64,000 nt of DNA from Heligmosomoides polygyrus polygyrus (Eukaryota > Nematoda > Chromadorea > Rhabditida > Heligmosomidae), in assembly GCA_947396885.1 (NCBI GenBank), contig OX377206.1:3251634-3315633 (forward strand). Reading direction: 5' to 3'. The position numbers and the translations under genes were made by a program. Below, in pieces: positions 36,501 through 48,500 of this stretch (position 1 is its first letter; every line of letters starts with the position of its first letter). The notes beneath the pieces were generated by a model. The model searched no databases. It had not been told where the DNA came from and was given only the letters and a program-made list of their open reading frames with translations.

Positions 36501-39500
36501 ATATTCGAACGAACGAAAAATTGAGCTCATTCGATATTCGATCTTTCGTAGAAATTGATGATCGAACAAATTCGTTCATTCATTTATTCAATAAAATTTT
36601 TAAAAAGCACAACTATTGTTCTCACATATGTCAAGTGGAACACCAACCTCATTATAAGACAGAGACTGGTCTGGCAAGCGCCGCAAATTCATCACAACAA
36701 ATCCCTCTTCACAGCCTGCCACGATGATGTTCTCCGGAGCTGAAAAGGCATACGAAATACGAAGAACGCTAGAGAAAACATCTCAAGATGGTACCACTGC
36801 TCTCTAGTAGTAGTGGATTCTCCAACAAAATCACGGGTTACTCACATGGAAATGCATTTTCTAGAGACTTGCAACGTCTTTGGTGGTAGTTTGCTACTCT
36901 TGCAGTGATTTCTATAGAAATTCCTTCGTATCACTAGTGCTACATACTACTGGTTCCTGTGTGGTTTTCCTTGCTCTTCAACTACTTCCTAAGGCCTATG
37001 TTATACTTCGGCGACGCGTCGCCGACGCTGCGACCCGTCACCGACAGCCCGTCACCGACGTCGCCGACGCTGACGTCACCACCGACGTCGCCGACGTCGC
37101 CACAGACGCGTGGTCGACGTCGGCGACGTCAACAGATTCTGTGGCGGCGTCGGGGACAACGTTGACAGGAGAGCATTGGAGCGCATTTTTAGCATCGGAG
37201 AGGGTTTTCAATGTCATCATTTGGTAACCAGTCTGCCCATAGAAAGGCTAACCATAAGTGATCACATCTGCCTCGAATTTGCATACATTTTGAGCTTTTC
37301 TTAATCTTCAAAAGAAATTTTAATTCTTATTTCTTCTTAATGCTTCAAGACTTGATGATGATTTTTTGTTCTGTATGTACGACAGTCTGCTCAACCATTG
37401 TTAGTCTGCCGAATTTTCTCTTACTAACCAAATTTGGCTTTTAGAAGGATGGATAAGTGTTAAAAGGTTTCACTAGTAGCAATGTTAGAACCATTCAAAA
37501 GTACCTGTGTTTTTAGGATACCCTGTATTTTTCGCAAGGCATAGTGTGTTTTTAGTTTTAAACTTTAAAAGAAACACAAATCAAAAGATAGGTCACTTTG
37601 TAAAGAGATTATAGGAAGTATTCAAGCGAAACACTATCAATAGATTGTAAAATGCAAGATAACAGACGAGTGCATGGCGCAGTCTATCCCGATCATACGT
37701 CAAAAAAGCCTCGGTTTAGCAAAGACCTTTTTCGTTAAATCGTATTTGAATTAAATTTACGCGGAATTCTCGAAGTTCAAAGGAAAATTTAACTCTCAAT
37801 TAGTAAGAATTCTATCTCGAAAAAAGCTCTTCGCAGAGGTTTGCATTACCATTTGAGAACGCAAAGAAACACTACTTATTTTCTACACAGTTTTATTTAG
37901 TATTACACGGAAGCAAATAGGCCTAGAAAATGCGAACAGAACGGCTGAGAAGGACACAAAAAGGAAGAAAAGTGACAAATTGAAAGGGAGCTAAGGTTTA
38001 GGGTCCCACTCCCTCCCAAACACTCAGTGTTTTAATCAATTGTGCTTTTTGTGTTCGCAGGACGGTGTCTTTAGCACTTCTCGATTTCGTAATTCGAAGT
38101 ACGGTGGTGATGATGGCAGTTCCGGGAACGAAGAACCAACCCACAGTCATAACATTCCATCGGAGCGCATTTTCTGCCACCCTTGGATGACGTCGGTGAC
38201 GTCGGTGACGCGTCTGTGGCGACGTCGGCGGCGGAAGTATAACACCCCCTGCAAACTCGGCGACGTCGCCGGCGACGCTGTGATGTGCGGGCTGCTACGC
38301 AGTGCGTAGCAGCCCCTACAGCATAGCGTCGCCGACGTCGGCGACGCGTCGCCGAAGTATAACATAGGCCTAAGACTAAAAATGCTGTGATGCAGCAGCA
38401 TTTCTCACGTTGTAGCACACCATGCAAAAATATCCCCCAAAAATATGTGCCTTCCATCCACTAGCCTTCTAATTCTAAGTTGATTCAACGTGAATCTCTG
38501 CAAAGGCGTAGACCTCAAAAACTTTCTGGAAGACCTCACCTTTGCAAAGAAGCGAGTGCGGGTCGAAGGTAAAGTGGTCTGAGCAAACGCAATGACGTTC
38601 GCTACGAGACGCCGCCAGACACAACTGAGGACAGTCAGACAGCTCGTAGGTGCATGGATTTGAATCTGAAGGTGAAGACCGTTCTCAAGAACACTTAAAA
38701 GAGTACTGTAGTGTATCTCGACATAAACTTTTGAACAAAAAACGAGACTGACCACTTGTCGCCCGGCCGTGGTGTATCAACAGAACTGTCACGTTCGAAA
38801 TGTTCTCATGAAGAGTTACTAGTTCTCTGTCGTTATGGAATCCAATAGTATTGTGCTTGTCATCGGAGTAATACAGTCTGTGATTAAAATGAAAGAGAAG
38901 ATTTGGACTGTGATCCGTTCCGCCATAGATGAGTTGGCGAGACAGCCCTGAAACACGACAAGGATAAACAGGTACTGAGGCCATTGAGGAGTTTCAGGTC
39001 GGTGCTTCACGGGAATACCGAGGCGTCGTCGCGCCAGCTGACAACCCCATGGGCTAGAGACACAGGCGGTGCGCTGTAGTAACGAATGCGCTGCAGATGT
39101 TAGACTAAAGTCATTTCAGTTGTCAGACTTCTGTATGTAGAGCTGTAACGCCATTCTGTTTGGCGAATGGGGTAATAGCTCTTCTTGGAAGGGAAGTCCA
39201 TGAACTTAAGGCTGTTCATACTTCGCGACTGGACATGAGCGATTGGTCGGCCGGACAAATCATACGCATCGATTTATGCCGAGCAGTCGTCTAGCAAAAA
39301 TCGATACGTACAAATTGCCCGGCCGATCAATCGCTCCCGTCGAGAGGTATGAACAGGCCCTTACCCCAACGATTCCGAATAAGATCTATATGATCTTGTA
39401 GACAGTATTATAAAAATCCGACTCCTGACTTTGACACCGTAACCTGGCAGCGCTACTCGCACTCGCGAGCGCAGCAGGGCAGATTTGAAACGGGCGCGAA

Positions 39501-42500
39501 TGTTTCCATACTTGGTTCGCGTGTGAATCATGAGCTCACGGTCGTGGTGAACGAGTCTCCAAGCACGATGACATCTTACGAATTCTACAGGGACTGAGAC
39601 CGACTACATCATGCTAAGGCTGGTTGCATTGACGCGTTTTGGTGGTCACAATGAAGCCTTTGCGAGAAATTTTGGGGAGGAAAGATTTTTTGAGGACTGG
39701 AGAAGGTAACGAGGGCTGATATCGGATGTAATTCGACATACATATGCGCTCATAGCAGGGCGGATAACCACTGAGCACATGGTGACCCAGCCCTCCCTGA
39801 GTGAACTTGCGCCTATAGCCATATGTTATCCAAGATCCTGGCAGATCCACAAACGCCTCGAAAGGACCTGAAAACGTCCAGGACTCAATTTCTGGCTTTA
39901 AGCACAGAAAATAAGGGCTTGGTGTCTGAAGCAAAAGCTACCACCACTCACACGCCTTCTCGATTAAAGGTTTATATGATAGACCTGTCCCTATCCCTGC
40001 TTAAGATGCTCGAAGCACTCCGCATACTGGTAAAGGATACCGTCGAAGCTATGAAACAATTGCTTTTCAGAGACCTCTTCGAATTTTGACCTCTAGATGT
40101 TTCCATTGTGGAGGCAGTCTTCATCAGATACTGCTGACCGAGTCTACCATCTAACACAATTAATCTTCTGGAGGGCTCCAATGTCACGTCACAGTTGACC
40201 ACCCTACAGAAACTTCGGCTAAGGAAGCCAAGGTATTCAAGATCCGTTCGATTCGTCTTCACATGTACCTCGCACCACTGCGCCGATCCTTCAAAATACC
40301 GTGATATCGTGATAGTAGGATGCTCGAAGCGCGGTCGACACCCACTCCAAACTGTTCGATTACGTCACGAGTTTAAAGGACCTACCGCGCCCCAATCGAA
40401 CTCCGGGTTACGGTGTCAAAGTCAGGAGTCGGATTTTTATAATACTGTATCTTGTAGGCCATCTAATATGGAGCAAAGGGATGAAGTTCGTTTTTGCTGC
40501 AGCTACTGGATAGTCCAAAAACGGCAAAAATTGCCGCCTGATAACAAATGTACGGGAGGTCGGGGTATGTATCCTCCTCCATGCAACTAGTGGTTTGCCG
40601 CACTCATTTTGAACTGAATTTGTGTAAGCTTCTCAGCGTTATGCCAAATGTGGGTCAAAATTTCTTTAGCATACGGGTTACCCCAATGATCTCCATTCCT
40701 CTCGAGCCCGCTACTAGTCGAAACGGGATACTAGACGACAGTTTTTTCCGTCATTTTTGGATCACCCAGTGGCTCGCAGCAAACAAGAACTTCATCGTTG
40801 TGCTCCTTGCTGGATGAATGCCGGAGAATCAGGATGTTAGAGAATCATTGAGGTAAGTTCACAGATGTCCCTTGTCAGTATTGTATCCATACTACTTCTT
40901 CTTCCGCTTCGGTTCCGGCCGGCCTGGGAAAGGGGAGAGACTTCATGCTGTTTTTGCAATTTTAATAGGAGTACGTGCGACGGCGCGTTCGTTAAAACTG
41001 CGCTGCGCCTGCGTTCCTAGCCCGCGTGGCGTTCAACTGACGCAATGATGCCTCAGTCTTCCCGTGTAGCTCCCTCGAACCTCACCATCAAGCCTCGACG
41101 AGAAAATGCTGTTCGTGAAATCGCTGGACTCCGTCCAGTAAAGCAGCTCTTTCCGGAAATCTATGGCAAGCGAGCGAACCGACGTAAGGTCTCCCAGGAT
41201 GTCCACACCTCCGAAGGCGTCGCCACTGAGCGGCATGCGCTGAAAATGACCCCGCTTAGGCACTAACTACTAGCTGTAACCGTCAAACCATACCCGAATA
41301 GTCACGTTGGCATTCTGGTTGACATAGAAGACAGCACCGACCAGGGGGTGAACAACCAGCGAAGTCGGACGAATCGAGTGCGACGCTATGGTTCTTCGGT
41401 ACTTTCCCGTATGATCGCACACCTCGATACGTCCTCGCACTGGGTTCGACCTGCAAAAGAGAATTAGGAACGCCAGGTTTGTTCACAGGAACTGTAGAGG
41501 TGGCGACGTTTCTTACCAGTATATGTTTCTCGAGATCCAGTCCACAGAGAGTGAGTGCATTCCTACCAAGCTTGAGTCGCTGATGATTGTCTCGGAAAGC
41601 ACACCGGTGAAAGAGGCTCTTCTGATGTAACCGTACTTCGCTGAGGAATAGCCGTAAACAATGTAGCTCCCTCTCTGAAAACGAAAAGCTTCAAATGGTT
41701 TATACTTCGATTAGCGCTGCAACACCAAAGCCAACGATATTGATTTTCCGCGCTGTTCAATCGAACTCAGCAAAGTTCATATTGTTTCGGATAAAAACTA
41801 TGCATTGCTCGTAATAGAGCTGACTAACTTGATACCAACCTGGTCGATGTCAACTGTTGTTGGTGATTCCGTGACATTTAGAATATCGAGAGAGTAAAAA
41901 TTGACAGGCCTGAAGCACGAAAATCAGAATATACGGGATGAAGGAGAATCCCTGAGCGCACTTCTCTAGGGACGCTCTGGAAATATCGGAGACGTTGTTC
42001 TGAACCAGCACGAGGTATGCTGACGGCTTTCTGCACGTTCTACCATCGCTCATCAGCTCATAGCCCGTTGAGCACATACATTTTGGTACGCCATGAGCAC
42101 TGAAAAGAGAACACGATCGAAATACTAGGACTTCAGCGGGTTTTGAAGCAACCAGGGTAAGATATGGAGACTACCCGGTACTCAATTCAGTGGAGGTTGA
42201 AATGGTCTGCCGAAAATCGAAAAGTGACAGCGACTGCGTACGCGCAGAGATCGCTTGATGTATAGAGCCTGTTTATACTTCACAAAGGCAGCGACGAGAG
42301 TATAAAGGGTGGGGGTGCATATCCCAAAATCATCCCTCAAATGGGTTCATTTTTTCATGGCGATGCTTCCGATTTTGCTTAGGACAACGTCCCGCAAATT
42401 TTCATCTCGAATTTCTGAACTTACTATCTAGGTCGTCTACGAAGATGAAAACTTAGGCTTGAAGCACTTTTAAAGTCGTCCATGATTCTCTGGATCGTGA

Positions 42501-45500
42501 CAGGGGCTCCTTTGAGACCCACTGACATGCAAATGTAATCAAGTGATCCTAAAAAAACAGGCAAACGCAGATAGTTCGCAATGGAGTGGGATCTGATGAC
42601 ATCTTTTGTTGGAAATCGAGGAACGAATAGATGCATTTATTGGCTTATGGGTCGATGGTGTATCCAGTTCGTCAAAAATTAGGTGGGCCGGTCAAGTAAT
42701 GTGCTTCGCAGGCCCCCGCTGGATAAGAAATGTCATCGACTGGATTGCGCGGGATGTCAAGAAAACCCCAGGACGCCCAGCAAGGCGATGGTCGGACTTT
42801 TTCGCGGAAGCCCTGAACGAACGATATGACTCTCTTCGTGTCTCACGAGCGGCGACGATCATTGGAGCACTCTGGCACGCGACAGGGACGAATGGAGGTG
42901 CTGCTGGCCCTCGTTCAAGCAACTCGATAACCAACGAGACAACGGGAAATACAAGTGAAGCGTAATAAGATGAACGTTTGTCTAATAGTGTAGGAAGGAA
43001 AGTAGTAGTCATTTCGGTCCCATCGGGGTTGAGCTTACAGCGCTGTTGGTAGGTAAAGCGACTCCCCATAGACTACCGATCCCAGATTCTTCACACTTGC
43101 CCTTCTCAGTGGTCTCCTCCGTCGAAAGTCCCAACTCCCTGCTAGCCATGAGCGACATGCCTACATTATTAGCCCAAATGCACAACATAAAAAGCCACAA
43201 TTGTTATCTCCACACTATTATGGACTAGAACAAGAGTGATTCTTTGCAAAAAACCTTTCTTGAGCCAAAATTCCCTTACGAAACAGAATAAGAGCTTATA
43301 TGAACTCACCTCACAGTACACAAATGTGCACACCTCATTCGCATACAGGTGTTACCCGATGAGACTTTGGAGTGAAGCGAAACTGCAACCAGCCCAATCG
43401 GACCATAAATTGACGACTCAATAACACTAGCCATTAGGGTTCCTGAAGCGAATTATACAGTCGATCCATGACTACTAATTGAACGTGACGGCAGTACACG
43501 TACCTGTATCAGGGTTCGTTGATATACGCATTAGGGCCCTACCGGCTAGAGAGTTACAAAACAGATCCTGATCTGAAATGCACGCAAAAATTCACACAAC
43601 TCTTGCAACCTTACTATTATAGATCATCTACCTAATGCTGAGATGGCGTACGGTTGGGGAAGTTTCAACGACGCCGGTCCAATCACCTTCTGTTCAGTCC
43701 CATTCAGGTATGCCGTCTATAATAGCAAGAAATATGGAAAGAGAACCAGCAAATGAATGAGTGAAGCACTGACCTTTACAACAGAGTAGTTTCCCTCCGT
43801 CCAATATAACCGCTGATTCTCCGGATCAATTGCAATTCCATTCGGCCATGCATACGGAGAAATGTTTACCTTAAACAGATATTTCACACTGGAGTAGATT
43901 TGGCAAAAAAAAAAGAAAAAAAAAGAGTGAAGTACATGCAAGCACTACATCGTGGAACAGTAGCACAGTTTTCAGCTTTTAATCGTCTCACAAAACGAAA
44001 ATTGTCACTGCGAGGTGATTCTTAATGCTGTACTAGGCACACACTTGATCACAAATGAGGGATACCAGTAACTGTGACACTTTGATATGAGAGGTATACC
44101 GTGGAATGAAGCTCGAACCCTGATTCTAAATATGAGTTCTAGAACTGAAACGGACATCGCATAGGGAAGAACAAACCACTTTCAATTTGCCTTCTGCAAC
44201 TATGCTGACGGCCAAGCAGTAGTGGCGCAGTGGGTAGGAATGCGGTGTGATGGAAGGAAAGGGGTTGGTGGTTCGACTCTCCTACGACGTAGGTTCTTCT
44301 TGGGAAGGTCCAAAACGACCAGTCAAAGCTGGAAAATCGTTATGAAAACTTCGTCATTAAGAAAATACAATTCTCTGGTATAACTGCACCCTCACGAATC
44401 CAGGGATCGAAAATTTTCGTTAAGCTCCTCCCAGGGAGGTTTTTTTGGAGTGTTAGTCACATATACGACATTCGTTTTTGAAATATTGGCAGATAACAAC
44501 AGGTTGGGGCGACGTAGGTGGCAAAGGGTGGTGGGGCCAAGACCATCAAGTTCGTTAGGCCTGAGATATACTCCCGCGGGAGCATCCGCGGAAGGGCGGG
44601 AATCGCGCCGAGACTCCTCACCTGACCAATCGCCGCGCCTCGCCACGCCCGCCGTCCGCCGTGCACCCTTGGTCCGCGGAAGTTCCGCGGATGCTCCCGC
44701 GGGAGTATAACAGAGGCCTTAATGTCTATATTTCACCCAAACGCTAATGAAATCTCGGCCGATTCGATACACTACGGTACGTATGGGGAGGAATGGGGAT
44801 AGGTACAGGACTATCAATTTCACTCAAAACCTGACTTGAAGGGTTATTTCAGGCGTAGATCACGAATATGAATGATGGCACAGAAGAAACAGACCTGTTC
44901 ACTCAACATGCCCAGGCTTCGTGTCAATGGGCAAGCATACCATCTCCCACAGCTACAAAACTTCATCAGAAGGTCAAAAACATGCAAAACAATATTACAA
45001 TCGTGATCAGTCCCTTAAGTACATCACTCGCGCGATTTTTCAACGAAACTTTCGTCGATCTTGGATTCGCGAGGGCACAAGTGCGCCAACGAACCGGGCC
45101 TCCTTCCTGGCAACGATTCTTGTTTCACAAGAAGGCCTTCGAACGGATGTTCCAGATGCTCATTACGATGTTCAAAAAAGCCTCGATGTCGGGTAGTCGA
45201 ACCACAAGCACCCACATCTGACCACTGCGCCTCGCTACCTACTGTGCCACCACTACTCGGCTCGCGGCGGTGTTTGCGGTCCGCTTTAGTAGGGCGCTAT
45301 CAGCTCACACAACGTGAAAATGGTTCACTGGACCGCTTCTCGACGTCCGTTGCAGATATTGGGCAAATATTTGGAATCAGCATTGGAAGAGTCACCCTAC
45401 CACATACATCTCATCTCAAAGTGCCACTGTGACCTGGTATCCTTCCATTGCCGGCAAGAATAGGGGTGAGCGACGATCTGCCGCAAAGCGACGCGGGCAA

Positions 45501-48500
45501 AGAACGCGGACAGTGCCTGCGTGGCCAATTGGCGTCGACTCGCGCCGTGACACTCACCGCTTCCCGATGAGCCAAGGCTGCTCTCGCTGCGGAAGCGACG
45601 ATGGCCTGGCACACCACGGGAGCGTGCAGGTCGACCACATTTGGTGTATCTTCAGTCTGCAGAGAGCTAGGAGGGCCCGAGGGCTTGTAGTGGCAGTCCA
45701 GAAATCCGGACCAACGTGAACCCTACCATCTCCTGTACTAGAATTTCGAGCTCTATCGAATGAGTCAGAAAGGGATCCTGCCTCTGCAACACTAAAGGCG
45801 ATTTTTTTCCGATTCTCGTTATTTTCCGTTAAATATCAGTTTTTATTTTAACAGGACTAACTGCGAGACATTCATCCATGCTACTGATGTGAACCCCGTC
45901 ATCTCCTGTATCGGATTTTCGAGCTCTATCGATTGAACCAAAAAAGGATCTTTCCTCAATAACCCTTAGAGCGAACTTTTCAGGCGCCCCCTTCTTTTCG
46001 TTAAATATCGGTTCTTGTTCATATTAACGTTAACAGGAAAGCATGCTTCCAGGCTAGCACGAAGAATCCAACTAGATAGACGAGAAACCTCTTAACATAA
46101 GCCTAAACGCATCAGTTCCAACATGATATTTCTTGAGCATTTCGTAAGTGATTTTTCTACGTAAGTTTATACTGAACAACATCACATTTTTCGAGACTAA
46201 GACTGAACAGTCTCGAACAGGAGGGGGCGTGGAGCGCAGTCGGAGGAGGTGCCGGCTGTCGCCTGCACCCGGTACCAGGTTCCTGATTCGGATTTCCTGC
46301 CCAGGCCAACCAAGCCTTCCATCCCTCCGGGTTCGGTGAATTGCTACCAGACTTGTCTGGGAAGGATAGAGCGCTGACTTGTTCATCGGCTGGCCACCGC
46401 AAGTCATCGTATGGCCAAATACGCATTCATCTCGCCTCCACGACATCCCGTAGAAGTAGAATGCATGGCGCATCCCAAAGGGGATTGAACAACGCCGTCC
46501 TTTATCCTTTTAAGACTGAACAGCTAGCTCACCAAATCTAATGCTCACTGAGATAAATTTCGAAACACAGCACTTCAAATTGCTCGTTCAGTGAAGTGCC
46601 TTGACATCTTGCTGCAGAATTTTCTTATTTCTCCGGGTCTAATTGGTCTGAAATGGTACCGTGCGGTGAACCTAGAGAGGACAGTTGACCTTCACTACTA
46701 CTAATTGTCACTCCTTCGTGCAAGTTTAGCCTGGAGGAATGCCTCGCCGCCAATCCTAATCTAAGTAAAAACTGAAAACTAACGAAAAAAGGAGCACTTG
46801 AAAAAATCGCCTTTAAGATAGTCGAAGCAGGGTCGTTTTCTGGCTCATTCGATGGAGCTGGAAATTCTTATACTGGAGATGATAGGGTTAACATCATCCG
46901 AATCCTTTGACTGCCGCTGCAACCCCTCGAAGCCTCCTAGCCCTGTATCGACTGTAATTACACCGAATCTAGTCGATCTTCACGCTCCCGTGGTTGGCTG
47001 GATCATCACCACCTCTGCGGCGAGGGTTGCCTTGGATCATCGCGAAGCGGCGGGTGTCACGCGCGAGACGCGTTCTTTCCGACATATCGTTCCCATCCCC
47101 GACAATAGTACCCCGTCAGTAAAAATAGCGCTAATCTACCTCGGCTATGATAGGTAAAGCGGCGAATAGGGAGACATAACACAAGGGCTGCTCGCGAGGG
47201 TCGTGTACGATATGCTATCCCCAGAAAACTCCTATCTACCACTATATAATTGAGTTAGCTCCCTGCCCTGTAGATGGTGAGGCGTATCTCACTCAGGTTG
47301 GGAACCTGGCTGAGATACGCCTCGTGGAAGCACGCGCAATCTCATGGTACCCCTTGCGACGCCTCCGCGTACCTCGCGCGGGCAACGTCTGCCGTTCAAC
47401 ATGGGATGTTGTTACAGCAGAGGACGCGTAGCCTCCTCCTGCTTGATAAAACGGCGTTTGCGCGCGTTTCTGAGTGCCTGAATCCAGAAGACGGGTTCCC
47501 TTCATCGCACCACAACCTTCTGGAGTCAGAAGAGGAGACACCGTCGTCCTACGACGAGGGATCGCATTCAGAATTGAGCATGAGGTGCTGCTGCAGCAGA
47601 GAAAGCATAACCTCCTCCTGCTTGACGCAGCGACATCTGCGCGCGCTTCTGAGCGTCTGAATCCAGAATACGGGTCCCCTTCGTCGCGCAACAAGCATCT
47701 GAGGTCAAAAGATGTGACACCGTCGTCGTACGACGAGCGGCCGCATCCAGAATTCAACCTGGGATGCTCCTCCAGCCGAGGAAGCGCAGCCTCCTCTCTA
47801 TTGACACAACGGCGTCTGCGCGCGTTTCTGAGTCCCTGAATCCAGAAGGAGGGTTCCCTTCGTCGCACCGCAACCGTCTGGAATCAGAAGATCGAAAAGA
47901 AAGGAAGCAGAGATCTCATCGTCGTCGTACGACGACTGGCCGCATGCAGAACTCAGTATTATCCCATGTTGAACGGAAAACTTTACCCGCGCCAGGTACG
48001 CCTCTGCGTACCTCGCACAGGCAATGTCTGCCGTTCAACATGGGATGTTGTTACAGCAAAGGACGCGTAGCCGCCTCCTGCTTGACAAAACGGCGTTTGC
48101 GCGCGTTTCTGAGTGCATGAATCCAGAAGACGGGTCCCTTTCGTTGCACAACAACCGTCTGGAGTCAGAAGAAGCGAAAATAAAGGAAGCAATGGCCACA
48201 TCGTCGTCGTACGACGACCGGCCGCATTCAGAACTCAGCATTATCCCATGTTGAACGGAGAACTTTACTGCTGCAGCATAGGAAGCACAACCTCCTCCTG
48301 CCTGACGCAGCGACATCTTCGCGCGCTTCTGAGCGTCTGAATCCAGAATACGGGTCCCCTTCGTCGCGCAACAAGCATCTGGAGTCAGTAGAGGTGACAC
48401 CGCCGTCGTACGACGAGCGGCCGCATCCAGAATTCAGCATTATCCCACGTTGAACGGAAAATTTTACCCGCGCGAGATACGCCTTTGCGTACCTCTCACG

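Noticed and set aside
39614..40262. Candidate LRP exons on the minus strand at 39.6-40.3 kb
   Set aside because: No EGF, LDLa or YWTD motif. Phases already join 41086-41239 to 38753-38947, and the sequence lies inside the 43-bp TIR element.
44215..44310. Possible tRNA gene
   Set aside because: Good box A and B, but no closing acceptor stem and a SINE-like continuation. Related heads occur elsewhere.
47293..48440. Long overlapping open frames on both strands (up to 191 codons)
   Set aside because: They track the 179-bp repeat, change frame between units, and appear on both strands. No family motif or splice support.
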